Of a DNA stretch of 64,000 nt, positions 43,228-54,735 are shown one piece after another. The translations under genes were made by a program, and so were the position numbers. The first letter of the stretch is position 1; each line of letters starts with the position of its first letter. Location of the stretch: assembly GCA_963377175.1 (NCBI GenBank), contig CAUJNA010003827.1, positions 816,400 to 880,399 on the forward strand, written 5' to 3'. This stretch comes from Effrenium voratum (taxonomy: Eukaryota > Sar > Dinophyceae > Suessiales > Symbiodiniaceae). Under the pieces are notes generated by a model that worked only from the letters and a program-made list of their open reading frames with translations, made no database searches and was not told the DNA's origin.

Positions 43228-44200
43228 TGAAAGGAACCGCCCTTCCCCCGTTACCCCCCGCTCGGGTAGGTTGCAATTCTATTTGCTCAGACCCATGTGA
43301 CCAATCTATGCTTGGTGGCCTCGCCAACCACCCAACGAGTCTGCAACTCAGCCACGTCAATCACCGCAAGGAGAAACAACTCTTACACAAAGCTTGGCAA
43401 ACTCAGGAAGCGCGATGTCGAAAAAAAAGGGCCTGACATGGACTCGATCGCGGACAGCCTCTAGCCATATCCCAAAAGCCGAGTGGACTCATCAAATATT
43501 ACCGAGGGAATTCCACCTGCAATCGGTCCAAGGCGATGTCGAAACCAGCGCGAAAAGGAGCTAAAGCGATTGGCACACCTCCCCACGTGATCATCTGGGC
43601 CATTGACAACTTGGGGGGAAACAACCATCTGGAGTTAAAACTAGTTGCAACGCTGGCAGTCAGTGCAACCACTTGTGATACACTGGTAAGGCGTTTGCAG
43701 CCAAGACTGTGTACTTGCAGGAAACGAGAAACCATCTTCGTAGGATTCCTCTGATTGACATGTTTGTTTGAATTCGTCCAAAGTTCACATTTGCACTGAA
43801 GTGGGAACAACCCTATCCCAGCTTCCCCCCCCAAGCCAAAATCCTTTTGTTTGACTCTAATCCATACATTATATTTTTAACTTATATGTTCAATCGAGAT
43901 CCCAGCAATTCGTTTTCACTAAACAAGAAGGCTGAGATGGGGCTCCCCTAAACGGCACTCCACCAGAAATCAACCCCGCAAACAACCGTCAATTTCTCAA
44001 AAGGAGCTTGCTCTACACACGAGCCCCGATCCAGGCAAGCCTATGTGAGATTGCCATGTACCTGGAACATCACTTTGAACCTGGCACCCCACCCCCAGTG
44101 CCCTTGCCGCATTTTCAAGGAGGAACCTCCCTCCCCAAAAAAGAAGTCTTTTCTCAAGGCTTGCCTGGATCTGAGGCGTTTTCGGGAATTGGGAACCAGT

Positions 44201-44328
44201 TGAGTCATACCCACAACCCGGTATTGAAAATGGTCTACTCAGTTAAGAAGGCGGCAGCAACTATTTATGGTCGGGACTGTCCCTTACTGACCTTCATCTA
44301 CCCGAATCGGTTTTGAGCAAGTGGCTCA
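44201..44328 (+). mobile_element. TIR element, family A copy 4
   Basis: TGAGTCATACCC..CAACCCGG at the left and GGTTTTGAGCAAGTGGCTCA at the right. The core shares AAGAAGGCGGC..GCAACTATTT with 43092. Element E1 follows within 5 bp, giving a compound insertion. Confidence 0.75.
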
Positions 44329-44332
44329 GTTC

Positions 44333-44439
44333 GTCCCCCAGTAGAGAGGTTAGAATAAGGGTACCCTGTTTTTTCAGGACGTCTATTTTAGGGGAACCCT
44401 CCCCCAAACAAGGGGTGAGAAAGGGCACCTAAGGGGACC
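44333..44439 (+). mobile_element. TIR element, family E copy 1
   Basis: GTCCCCCAGTAGAGAGGTTA at the left and AAGGGCACCTAAGGGGACC at the right. On the - strand the end reads CCCGCG|GTCCCCTTAGG, a donor for the exon at 44439-44654. Confidence 0.75.
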
Positions 44440-44654
44440 GCGGGCTCACTTCGCTTCGCTCACCGCTTCGCTTCGTGCCTCGCCAAAGAACCCGCACCAC
44501 CACCTCCCAGTACTGCACCGGGAAGGGCCCCGCCACGGGACCCATCTGCCGAAACCACTCCTTCGGCATCACGAGTGCACGAGGGTCTGGGGGACGACTC
44601 AACGGGTCGTCCAACATTGGAGCCTCTTTGGCTGGTTTCCCAATCTTCTTGCTT
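44439..44654 (-). CDS. Probable exon ending at introner E1
   Basis: On the - strand about 70 codons are open between CTACTGAAAAG and the GTCCCC donor in element E1. The peptide includes LVMPKEWFRQMGPVAGPFPV and YWEVVVRVLWRGTKRSGERS, which look globular then basic. The + strand is also open but low-complexity (Pro/Ser/Thr). I prefer the - strand. No family recognised. Confidence 0.45.
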
Positions 44655-45336
44655 CTTTTCAGTAGGTAATACGGGTCTGAATATACATTGGGGACCCTTT
44701 GGTGGACATTAAAATTCGGTGGGGTTTACGTCCACCAATCACTTTGCGGGGGGTTCCCCACTAAAATCCGTAGCCAAATGGAGATTCAGGCTGTGTCCGT
44801 AGCTACAAGGGTTTACAAAGGGGCTACCTCAGGTTACGCAGGGGCGACTAAACCCTCAGCCAAGCCTGGGAGACACCCGCAAACAAAACCCAAAAGTGTT
44901 GTCGCCAAACTCAACCCACTTGCCCCTGAACACGTTCTTGAAATGCCAGCCACTTTCACCCAACTAATTCATACTAATTACCCACCAGGCCCCCCCCCTC
45001 CCACCCCCAGCCCCCAACAAACAAAATGGGTGGCCATTTTCCCTGAAGTTTGGGTGAACGCTGAAAACGCCCCTGAAGCGCCCCTGGCGCCCCTTCGCCT
45101 GCCTCCAGGCCATACAAATCTCGCCGCATCTCCTCGTCGGTGCGGGTCGCCGCAAAGGCGCCGATGATGGAGCCCACCTCAATCCGACGTCGGCTCTTTT
45201 CGGTGCAGGTCCTTTTGAAGGAGAAGCCAAGGGTTAAGGATTTTTTGTTTTGTAATATTCACAAGGGGAAAAGTGACCACAGGGGCACCTTCTCCATTCT
45301 TTCCCAACAAAAATCCTTCTTTCTAGAGAACCTCTA

Positions 45337-45449
45337 CTAGGTCCTCCAGAGAGGATAGAATAAGTGGGTACCAACTTTTTTCAGGACGTCGATTTTAGGG
45401 GAACCCTCCCCCCAAAAAGGGGAGAGAAGGGGGCTACTATGGGACCTAG
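45337..45449 (+). mobile_element. TIR element, family E copy 2
   Basis: CTAGGTCCTCCAGAGAGG to ACTATGGGACCTAG. The core shares GGGTACCAACTTTTTT, TTTTAGGGGAACCCTCC and AAAAAGGGGAGAGAAGG with the other copies. Confidence 0.85.
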
Positions 45450-45635
45450 GCAAAGGGCTAAGAAAAAGCAAAGGACAACTAAGCGCCAGGGTCTACATGG
45501 GGGCTTTGTCTCGTTTTTCATAGCTGTCGGAAAGTGCCTGTGGAGGGTTCTTTAGAATGTTTGGAGTGGGCCATCGGAAAGTGCCAAAACTTTGAGAGAA
45601 AGTTGCAATAAACCAATCAGGTATGAACAACCAGC

Positions 45636-45797
45636 CTGAGGTTCGCATACGCTGAAATCTGATCCAACAGCCATCGTCTGCAGGGTTCTCACTGGCTCTG
45701 GTTGATGCTGTTGGCCAGCGCTTCTCAACCACGCCCGGCAACTCGATCGGGTTCGTGATTGCCCACTTCATTTTTCCCCTGGCTGCCCTCAGATCTC
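45636..45797 (-). CDS. Internal exon, unknown protein
   Basis: On the - strand a strong acceptor (GATTTCTTTTAGCAG) precedes 53 open codons: DLRAARGKMKWAITNPIELP, then VVEKRWPTASTRASENPADD and CWIRFQRMRTS. The likely donor is GC (CTCAG|GCTGG). Element L1 lies just upstream in the presumed intron. No family recognised. Confidence 0.5.
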
Positions 45798-45844
45798 CTG
45801 CTAAAAGAAATCTAACTATCAGTGGGTTGACATGGAAACTACCA

Positions 45845-45950
45845 CTTACTCGCTTCCTGAGTGGATGGACCAAAAACAGTCCGAACTTTTTGTTTACCAC
45901 TAAAATGGTCTTCCCAAAAAGTATAAAGTCCATCAACTCAGGGAGTGAGC
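45845..45950. mobile_element. TIR element, family L copy 1
   Basis: About 105 bp. Shares AAAATGGTCTTCCCAAAAAG and CTCAGG.AGTGAG with the copy inside the Copia gag gene (54621-54718). The ends CTTACTCGCTTCCTGAGTGG and CAACTCAGGGAGTGAG are imperfect inverted repeats. Confidence 0.7.
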
Positions 45951-46159
45951 TTATGAGCCCTAAGAAGCTCAGGAACCGGATGGCTGGGAGCCAAGTTCCC
46001 TTTGCTGATGACAACTCGCCATCCTCGAGGGCGCCAAAGCCGCTTGCGAGGTCGCCATGAACCCCCAGAGTTGAACGCCGCTTTCAAAACGGTCAAAAAA
46101 CTTGGGGACCCAAAGCCAAAACGGTGGCTTTTGCTTTGGTTTCCCTCCGAACCAGCCTA

Positions 46160-46186
46160 ACATCACACACACACACACACACACAC
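46160..46186 (+). repeat. (CA)n run
   Basis: A CA run on + (GT on -), next to repeat P copy 2. Confidence 0.9.
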
Positions 46187-46187
46187 T

Positions 46188-46296
46188 CGGTTGCCTTCTG
46201 CTCCCCTGCTAAAAGTTTAACTTTTAGTGGTTTAATGGAAAACCCATTAGTTGGCAACAAGTTAAAGTCCTAACATCCAAGCAAAATGCACCAAAG
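46188..46296 (-). repeat. Dispersed repeat P, copy 2
   Basis: Reverse complement of 20911-21019 with only a few mismatches over 109 bp. Confidence 0.8.
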
Positions 46297-46588
46297 CACA
46301 CATGTGACCAAGAGGCAGAGGTGCCGCAGATCTGTTGCGGCAACAAGCCTTCCTGGAGCAAACGCCGGACCGTGCCTCGGATCCGACGCAAGCTCATACG
46401 CAAGCCGTGTGCACAAGCAGCCGAAAAGGCAGCGGTAAACAACCTCTTTGAGCGCCCGACCCGGCCTAATCAACTACCCTCAGAAAAGCAAGTTGCCTAG
46501 ATGGGCTTAGATACTGGCTTAGTCTTCGCTCAGAAGCTTTTCCTAAAGCTTTGGAGGTCGATGTGCGGTCGACCCTAACTAGGTTGAC

Positions 46589-46663
46589 GTTGCAAGGGGA
46601 GCGACAATTCAAATCTTAGCAGTTGAGTGGTTGGATTTTAACCACTAAACCACAAGAAGCAAC
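46589..46663 (-). repeat. tRNA-like sequence, possible SINE head
   Basis: Read on the - strand this is a 75-nt unit with GTTGC..GCAAC ends, an A-box-like TGGTTTAGTGGTTA and a weak B-box-like GATTTGAATTG. The anticodon stem does not pair well, so it is not a working tRNA. A related sequence at 58757-58845 (- strand) shares the flanking TTGGGAAACATTTT and TGTGGTTTAGTGG-like block, as expected for a tRNA-derived SINE. Confidence 0.45.
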
Positions 46664-46699
46664 AGTGCAAAAAATGTTTCCCAAAAACAACCATGCTAA

Positions 46700-48470
46700 A
46701 ATGTTAGAGCTTCGTGCCTCCCTGAGTGGCGCCTAGGGTTTCCCGATTCAGTGCGGTAGTCTTTAGTAGAACTCCCTGCAGAAGTTGAACCTATTAACTT
46801 CGTAGAGGTTTCGCGAACCCAGGAACCAAGATGCCAAAGTTTTGTGTTTCCTCAATCTGGCCTCATTATTTTACCATGATCAAAGTCACCCACTAAGTGG
46901 GATTCCCAACCCCATCTACTGACTTTGATAATCCCCGGAAACCGTCAAAATAACGACCGCAGTCAATTGGCCTGGGGCCTAGCCCCCTGTGCGGTAGAGG
47001 CGCCCACGTGGTACATGCCCAGCATGCCGCCGCCGCTCAGGAAGAGCCCGCTCTGCCCGAAGGATGCGCAAAGGCCTCGCGCCACCTGCAATGCGGCGGA
47101 CGCGGATACAGAGCAAGCAGCGAGAACTTGATCCAAGACCACCCCTCTAGGGATTCCATGTAAAAAACAGAACGAACAACGAAAGCCTCCATTTCCGTTT
47201 GTGATCCTCTGGAACAAATGTGAAAATAGGTTTCCAGTGGTGAAATCGATTCCCTTTAAAACCAACAGGGGAAAAATTAAATAGTCTTAGCCAAATGGAA
47301 GCATTGGTTCATGGACGCAACAGAACAAAAAAAGAACAGTTCCTGCAGGAGTGATCTTGACATGCGCGGTCAAACCCAGTGACCCCATTGTGAAGTTCCA
47401 TGTTTCTTGGCTCCTCTGACACTTGCTTCATCTCTCCCTATCTTTGCCATGCGCGGGGCTGCTTAGAGGCCAGGCTTCCCCAAAAGACACGTCCCTACTT
47501 CAGGCGCGGCTGGCCAAAGTGACTTTCAACGGCAAGATGTGGCTGTGGCGAATTCAAAAAACCGGAATTCCAAAATGGCTTGCCCGATCGGCAAGTGGAA
47601 AAACATGGGTTTCCCAAGACCTGCGGTTTGCCCCTCCGATCGTTCCATTTTGAGCCACATGCATCACTTCCCGCGCGCTGCCGCCTTGGGGCTGGCTTTG
47701 GCCAGCAACGCACTGACCTGGAAGGCACACGCAAGCGCCAGAAATCGGGGTCCAGCTTCCATGCCTTACCCCTTAAAACTCCAAGCAACCTGGGGAAGTT
47801 CTCATCTTTTACAGACATATAGCCCATGTTACCCAAAAAGTTACGAAAAGTTGTGTTTCTGAGAGGTAAGATGCCTTTGTTTGGGGCAACCGGGCAACCC
47901 AGACATTTGCAGCTCGAAGTGAAGGCCTTCATACATTGACCATGCTGATAGCCTTGGAGTCTTGCCTCAATCACCAACATTGGGAAGTAGGAACCTCTGT
48001 TTGGTCCCTTGGCTGCCCTCCCCGCAACCTGCCGGCAAACAAGGAAGCGCCCCGGCTTCCGCCCCAAACCGCAAAGCTAGGTCCTACAAAAAGCTAGGGC
48101 CTGGAGCAAAACGCAGGTCGAGGCCCTTTGCAGTGGTTTCTTCTGGAAACCCTTCAACGGACAAATTGGCACCCAGAAAATTAGATTGTCCGCGTTCTGA
48201 CAAGCTTTTGGGACCTACACTTGAAAGGTCAACTTGCTTGGGAAGAACCCTCCCGGAATCCCCCCAAAACAAGCAACCAAGTAACCCACTGCATCCCACC
48301 TCTCGGACGGATACTCCAGACCCACGCCCGTCCTCCTCTGCGAGCTCTCCCGCCACGGGGTCCATGTGGTCCCGCAAGAGCCCCTGGAGGTCCGGCGTCA
48401 GAACCTCGCCGCTTTGTGACGCGCGACGGTTCGGTCTCAGCCCGAAACCCGCATCAGTGTTGCTCAAAAC
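46700..48470. other. No supported gene
   Basis: Frames are open on both strands around 47495-48480 without clear boundaries. No TIR element recognised before A5. Confidence 0.3.
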
Positions 48471-48594
48471 CCGGTATTAAACTAGTTGACCCAGAACCAT
48501 GCTTCAAGAATTAAGCAGGCGGATGTACGCGGCTATTTCTGGTTGGGATTGTCCCTTGCTAACCTTCATCTACGCAAGTTTTGATTGTGGCTCA
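48471..48594 (+). mobile_element. TIR element, family A copy 5
   Basis: Contains GACCCAGAACCATGCTTCAA and CCTTCATCTACGC..TTTTGATTGTGGCTCA. The left TIR is reduced to TGCTCAAAACCCGG. Confidence 0.75.
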
Positions 48595-48620
48595 CATGTT
48601 GCTTAGGCTCGCTACTTGGG

Positions 48621-48703
48621 TGTTCGGCCAAGTTGGTGCTAACCTATAACCCACTTGTAGTGGGGTTAACCCAGTCATTTGTGGGTGACCAAGGAGGCGA
48701 ACC
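48621..48703. mobile_element. TIR element, family O copy 2, 3' end degraded
   Basis: TGTTCGGCCAAGT followed by GGGGTTAACCCA..TCATTTGTGGG as in copy 1. The right TIR is not intact (GGCGAACC). Confidence 0.65.
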
Positions 48704-48941
48704 CTCGGGATCCCAATGTTTATCACTTTGTCACATAGCGATTGCCTTGCTCGTGAACCCGCCCGAATTCCCACAGCCATGTCCATGAGAGTGTTTCGCA
48801 TGATGTCTGCTCAAGGAATGGCCGTCGTTCCCACCCTCAAGCGCCCAAAGCCACATCACAGACATGAATCTGCCTCCTTTGGTGAGGGCCTGCGCAACAA
48901 ATCGAGGGGACCACTTATGCTTGCGTGTGACCCACACGCCA

Positions 48942-48992
48942 TATATATATATATCTATCTGTATATATATATATATGTATATATATATATAG
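48942..48992. repeat. (AT)n microsatellite
   Basis: Interrupted AT/GTAT run of about 50 bp. Confidence 0.9.
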
Positions 48993-49898
48993 CACTGCGA
49001 GCCCATACTTGGACATGGAAATGCAAAGTTGTCTTCTGTGGAAAACCAACAGGTGAAAAGGTCGGTTTTGGGCATGCGAGGAAACATTGGCCATGTCTCA
49101 ATCGCACGCCACGCAACAAACTTGCAGGCAAGTTCGCTTAGCAGCCCTGCGAAAGAGAGACAGGAAACAGGCGGTGTCAAAGACTTGAAAGCCATTGATG
49201 GACGGGATGTTTCTAAAAGTTCAAGACCCCCAGGTTGGTATCCTTTCGGAAATCCGAAGGTCAAACGGACACCAGTTGCATGCTTGATCTCCACGCCTCG
49301 CGCAAGACCTTCTCGGTCGCATTGCTCCGGCGCAAACGCTGCAAGAGCTCCGCAGCTTTGGACTGCTCCGCTTTCGAAGCCTGGGTGCCATCGGGGGCCA
49401 AAAACTGCAAAGTAGCACCCCTTCAACACGCCGGGTGGTAAACAAAACTGCTCCCAAGTAGCACTCCTTACACGCAGCACCCAAGCAGAGCTTCCAAACC
49501 TGAACGGTGTGTAGAAGCTCCAAAGATATCTAGACTAGTCCTCCTAAGCGCGGGGTTGGGAAGAAGAAAACAGCTCCAACACTGTTTGTATTATCCCTCC
49601 TGAGCGGCGTGGGGTTGGGGTAGGAGTGCGATGAGCCGTAGCTGAGGTGACCGAAGAAAGGGAGCTCAAGGCTCAAGGGAACAACATCATTCCCTGCCGC
49701 AAACAAAAGCATGGAAGTGGACAAGTCACTTTTTGAGGGGACGACTTGGGACAAATCCAAACTTTTTGACAACAAATTGACCGACATGGTCTTCCCCAAA
49801 GCTCCTTCCAGGCGTCCTCACAGTGTGAGGTGCACGCCCCAAGCTCCAACATGAAACCTGATATGCATCTTCTGTTGGCTTTTTTAGGGAAAAGGCCC

Positions 49899-50017
49899 AG
49901 GTCCTCCAGTAGAGAGGTTGGAAGTAGTTGGTACCAACTTTTTTTGGTAGTCTATTTTAGTAGGGGAACCGAATCTCCCCCAAAAAGGGGGTCAAAGGGC
50001 ACTACTGGGGGACCTAG
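49899..50017 (+). mobile_element. TIR element, family E copy 3
   Basis: AGGTCCTCCAGTAGAGAGG to ACTGGGGGACCTAG, with the typical GGTACCAACTTTTTTT and CTCCCCCAAAAAGGGGG core. Confidence 0.85.
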
Positions 50018-51804
50018 AGGCCAAGCATCAATCTCCCTGGAAAAAGCAATCGCCTGTCCGGGTGCATCGGAAACTCCCTTCCCAGAAGCAAATGTCACAT
50101 TCAATTTGTTCTTTGCAAGCTGACAAACTACCATCATAGCGTTCCTTTCTTTGGAAGAGGAACCAGGGCTCTTTCCACGACACCTCCTCCCGCCAACATT
50201 GGCCGGCTACCTGGAACATCAACCTCCTCTTGAAGGGCCCCTGTCCTGCTGAAAAGCATGACCCACCTCATCTGGGTGTTTGCTTGGAGCCCCCCTTTAC
50301 TGGTGCTATTTTGTTAGAACGGCAAACAAAGCATACACCAACCTTGGTGGTGTTTGGAGCCCCCTTGGCTGGTGTATGCTTTTCTAAAAACCGAAACCAA
50401 AAAAAAACACACCAAACATAAACAAACCTTTTCGGGGGTCCTTCCCAGCCGCTTGTCTAAGACTTGCCCAGCTGCTGGCTCCTCCTCTTGGTTGCTCAAA
50501 GACACGAGGAGGGCAAGCGCCACGAACACGATGCCGTAGACAGCGAGCTCCTGGCGACTTACGGCCTCACCTTTCAGGAAACCATGGGCACTTTTCCCAA
50601 AACAAGTCTACCAAGCTAAAAACTCGTAGGCCTCCACGCCCTGTTCCAAAGCCATTTTTTGCAGGCGCGCAGCGCGGTTTGTGTAAAGTGCTTTCTTGTT
50701 CTTCTTCGTCTTCTCCTTGCTCGCTGAAAATGCACTTCAGGGGTGGCTTTTGTTCTATCGAAATGGACGTATCAAACTCCGCGACCCCTTCCGTGTGAGC
50801 TTCCGCGAGCCTTGCGCGGCAACGTGCCTGCGGCTCTACAAGTGCGCGCGCTTGCCGAGCTGTTCCCAAATTGCGGGTCGCCCTTCCTCGACCTGCGAAA
50901 ACCTCGTATATGTTCGGAGAATCTGCGTTGCTTTACCCCAAGCAGGATGACATTCAATAGAGGGGAGTTCAGAATATTGTTTGCATGGAACCTCGCGCAG
51001 CTCTTTGTGCCTGCCTTTTCATGCCCTCATCAAAGCAAACGCGACAGCATGATGAACATCTGGAAAGAGCGAATCAACCACATCCCTTCTGCGAGCTTTC
51101 GCAGAACAAAAACCAGCCGCAAACCTTCCGCGGCTGCAGTGTGGTGCTGTCTTTCTTGGTTGATGTGTCATGCTCCAAACCATTGTTGCTTGAGCAAAAA
51201 ACATATTGCCACTCCATGAAAGTCAGCGGCGAGCTGGCAGCCGCGACTTTGCGGTCCTTGCGCTGGGGAACCTAGAGCTAAGGTCAGAAGTGGAGCAATT
51301 TTTGCCTTCCGGTGCCATGACGCCCTATCCGCCGACACTTTTCAGCGTGTCGAACACGAGGATCGGATAGAGGCTCCAGGGTTTTTGCGGAGGGGGGCGC
51401 TTGTGGAGGACAGCCTAAGAAGGCTCTGGGTCACTGTGCGTTCCCCAGTGACCAGGGTGTCTACAATGCTAGATTTTGGCACGTGACCACATCCTAAAGC
51501 AACCTGCAGGCACCGCAAAACCAGCAGCACACCTAACACAAATTCAGCTCCAAGCGAACCCAGACCCACCCTGCCCAACAGCAGGCTGGATCTGGATGTC
51601 TGTTTGCAACGTTTTGGTTCCACAAAGGGTGTTAAACTAAGGGACTCTTGTGGTAAGAGCCTTTCGAGCCCAAATGAACCCCAAAACAAGCCCAGACCCA
51701 CCCTCGGTCAGATCTTTGCCAGCCTGGAAGCCCGCAATCGAACCAGCCCAACTCAGCAACGCCCAACTCAGAGCCAACCGGCAACCCGCGCCCCGAGGCC
51801 CGAT
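50018..51804. other. No supported gene
   Basis: Overlapping frames on both strands (for example + 50743-51219 and - 51342-51701). A CATACACCAACCTTGGTGG..GGCTGGTGTATG pair lies near 50331-50390. I cannot defend an exon. Confidence 0.3.
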
Positions 51805-51884
51805 GTTGCTGGCATTTACGGGGGAATCGAATTCATCATTCCAGGCTTTCTCAGGTGGTGCGTGGATTTCGCAACCATCCACAG
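51805..51884. mobile_element. Family C fragment (copy 3)
   Basis: GGCATTTACGGGGGAATCGA to GGTGGTGCG..GGATTTC..CCATCCACAG is the right half of a family C element. The left TIR is missing. Confidence 0.6.
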
Positions 51885-52984
51885 GGGATGTACCAGCCGG
51901 GAACCGGAGCTAAACAAGCCCCAGGAAGAAAACACAATCACCATTTGGAGGAACAACTAGGGCCACCCCAACAGCCAACAAGGGCTCTGGGAACCTTCTT
52001 GCAACAAAAGTATGTGATTTTTTTGGGGGGGGGAAATTGTCTCTCCCTGCACAGAAGTTCCCCCAGACATGGATCAAAAAAAAGAATTGGAGACGAAGCT
52101 TTTGGGCAGACCTTCATGGGTGAGATGTCGGCGGACTGAGCCGGAGCCACTTTCAAGTTTGAGTTGAGAACTCGAGACCTGCACCTGCCCCAACTCAGCA
52201 GGGATGGGCACGAAGGTCTGTCCAAAGGCCCAAAGATCAGCTGCCGAAATGATACATTGCCGGCAGGGAGGTGTCCAAAGACAGTCAGTTTGCCGTGGCC
52301 ACTTTGGGTCGCTTCGTTGGTCGTTTTGTCGATTGCTAGGGGCATGACTCCAGAAACTGCGTCGTGCTTGTGTGGCAAACAGTGTAGCTCGGCTGTTGCT
52401 TTGCTTGCTTCGCCTTCAGGGGCAGCTACGTGGCAAGCAGCCGGCTGGGAAGGCCTAGTACTCCCACGTTTGCTCCAGGCAGGAAGCTGGTGCTGCTTTG
52501 AGCTTCCAAAGTGAGTGGACGCCTTTCAAGCGAGTGCGCGTACTGAGGGAAAACATGCTCAGCACTTCCAAGCGTAGCTCTGCTTGGAAGGACGCTTAAT
52601 AGAAAATATATGATTGATAGCAAAGCGATCGGCTGTGGGCTTTTGCTTTCCAATGTTACATTGGGTTTTTGATCGACAGAGCATGGGGCTGCTTTATTGC
52701 TCGTGTCTCACGCGGGTGTCAGAAGTAGCTTACGGCCACCTGCAGTGTGCTTGTAGACGCCAGCTAACAAAGCAACCAGCAACCGCCCAACAAATCCGCG
52801 CCCATGAGCCAAAACCATGCCCAAACGATTTACTGTGGGAGGGCGCGTCCGCCAAAGAAGGCTAATTTGCATTGGCATTTTCCGGAATTGCGACAAAAAC
52901 AAACCACCTTCACAAAATGTGTTTTTTTCTCAGTCTGGGGCACTGTCACTCGACCAACCAACAAAACCAAAGCAAACGGGATCG

Positions 52985-53470
52985 AGCTACTCACACCAAG
53001 TAAGCAAGTGACCGACCAACCACCCAACCACCTAACCAACCAACCACCCAAAACCACCCAACCAACCAACGAACCACCCACCCACCCACCCACCCACCCA
53101 CCCAACCAACCAACCACCCAACCACCCAATCACCCAAAACCAACCACCCAACCAACCAACCAACCAACCAACCAACCAACCAACCAACCAACCAACCAAC
53201 CAACCAACCAACCAACCAACCAACCAACCAACCAACCAACCAACCAACCAACCAACACCAGCCACCCAACCACCCAACCACCCACCCACCCACCCACCCA
53301 CCCACCCACCCAACCAACCAACCAACCAACCAACCAACCAACCAACCAACCAACCAACCAACCAACACCAGCCACCCAACCACCCAACCAACCACCCAAC
53401 CACCCAACCACCCAAAACCAACCACCCAACCACCCAACCAACACCACCCACCCAACCAACCCACCATAAG
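52985..53470. repeat. (CCAA)n/(CCCA)n satellite
   Basis: About 485 bp of CCAA and CCCA tetramers. Open frames in all three + frames (Asn-Gln-Pro-Thr) and - frames (Gly-Trp-Leu-Val) are artefacts of the repeat. Confidence 0.95.
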
Positions 53471-53652
53471 CGCCGCTTCGCTCCAGGAGCAGCAGCGGGG
53501 GCAGCAAAACCGCCAGGAGCCCCAGCGCTGTGGCGCTATGGGAAGCCTGGATCCTGATCCGATCTGCGGGTCCACTTTCTGCCCGAGTCCAAATGGACCA
53601 TCTGGAGATGTTGACCGAACATCATGCATATACGTATATACATATATATATA

Positions 53653-53832
53653 TGTTAAGAGTATACATGCCCTTGGATACATGTCACGGTAGTACAGCTT
53701 GGTCTCACCGTGGCTGTACATGTCAAGGCCTTGAGCCTACAGTCTGCCCAGACAAAATAGAGCGACCACAGCCGCGCTGATACACATCACAGGTCTTTCA
53801 CATCAGGCAATCAGGTAGCATTCAGTGTAACA
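53653..53832 (+). repeat. 5' LTR of Copia-type element
   Basis: 180 bp, starting TGTTAAGAGTATAC and ending TTCAGTGTAACA (TGTTA..TAACA). It matches the 3' LTR with two visible differences. It sits in an (AT)n tract, and ATATA flanks both outer ends, a plausible 5-bp target duplication weakened by the low complexity. Confidence 0.9.
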
Positions 53833-53848
53833 TGGTAGCGGAGCACAA
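53833..53848 (+). promoter_or_regulatory. Primer-binding site
   Basis: TGGTAGCGGAGCACAA begins at the first base after the LTR. It resembles the TGGTATCAGAGC-type site that pairs with the 3' end of initiator methionine tRNA in Copia elements. Confidence 0.7.
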
Positions 53849-53919
53849 CTGACTACAAGCATCACCACACCTGGGAAAGATGCAACCAACCAAAGTGCAC
53901 AGTAGCACAGTAAGTGACA

Positions 53920-54717
53920 ATGGCGGCACAGGGGAGTGCACAACAAGCACAACTCCAACAGCAACTGTCAGGAGTCCGCAAGTACAGAATATCACCACCA
54001 CGATTTAGTGGCGAATACACCACATTCGATCAATGGATGTACAAGATGACAGCATACCTTGGTTTGCAAGAGTCATCATACAACAGACTACTGAGTCAAG
54101 CGGAACAATCAGCACAAGCAATCACAAGCGACCAACTGGAACAAGCCGCACCAGATCAGGACACAGCAGACCGATGGCTACAACCCAGCGGAGATCTACA
54201 CTTCCTGCTCGTCAACACATGTGACGGAGCAGCGTCAACAATATGCAGACAGAACATGCTCGGCAATGGTTTCGAGACATGGAGACAACTACACCTACGC
54301 TACGCACTGCCACTTGGTACAAGAAGCATCGGTTACCTCACCAAGCTACTCAAACCACAACTAGACGAAAACAAGTTCGAAGAGAGCTTTACAACATGGG
54401 AGTTTCAACTGGCCAAGTACGAACAAGACAGCAGGACACTACTACCGGATGCAATCAAGACTGCAATGCTCAACGAGACAAAAGGTCCACTACAACAGCA
54501 TTTGCAACTACAAGCAGGCAATATCAGAACCTACGCACAAATCAGATCACTGGTTGTGGAGTATCACAGAGCAGCATCACAATTCGTCAAACTACAAGCG
54601 GCTACGAGTAGTGACAACCACTCACCTGCTGAGTGGATAGCCCCAAAAGTCCAAACTTTAGATTTCCCACTAAAATGGTCTTCCCAAAAAGTTAAAGTTC
54701 ATGAACTCAGGCAGTGA
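53920..54717 (+). CDS. Copia Gag, cut short by element L2
   Basis: The first ATG in frame is 53920 (MAAQGSAQQAQLQQQ). The body has PPRFSGEYTTFDQWMYKMTA and later NMLGNGFETWRQLHLRYALP, typical of the Gag of Copia elements (UBN2-like fold). From about 54621 the frame is sequence of the inserted element L2 and ends at a TGA inside it. The original frame resumes unchanged after the insert (PMDIGATWYNKGKGKKGKGK), so the insertion kept the frame but added a stop. Confidence 0.8.
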   Translation: MAAQGSAQQAQLQQQLSGVRKYRISPPRFSGEYTTFDQWMYKMTAYLGLQESSYNRLLSQAEQSAQAITSDQLEQAAPDQDTADRWLQPSGDLHFLLVNTCDGAASTICRQNMLGNGFETWRQLHLRYALPLGTRSIGYLTKLLKPQLDENKFEESFTTWEFQLAKYEQDSRTLLPDAIKTAMLNETKGPLQQHLQLQAGNIRTYAQIRSLVVEYHRAASQFVKLQAATSSDNHSPAEWIAPKVQTLDFPLKWSSQKVKVHELRQ

Positions 54718-54718
54718 G
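54621..54718. mobile_element. TIR element, family L copy 2, inserted in gag
   Basis: CTCACCTGCTGAGTGGATAG at the left, AACTCAGGCAGTGAG at the right. The interior AAAATGGTCTTCCCAAAAAG is identical to L1. It is younger than the retrotransposon copy or was carried by it. Confidence 0.75.
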
Positions 54719-54735
54719 ACCAAGGTCCAGCACCA

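Noticed and set aside
45493..46014. A 173-codon - strand protein
   Set aside because: It reads through element L1 and a strong acceptor; only 45636-45797 looks like an exon.
52985..53470. Asn/Gln/Pro/Thr and Gly/Trp/Leu/Val proteins
   Set aside because: Translations of the CCAA/CCCA satellite in all frames.
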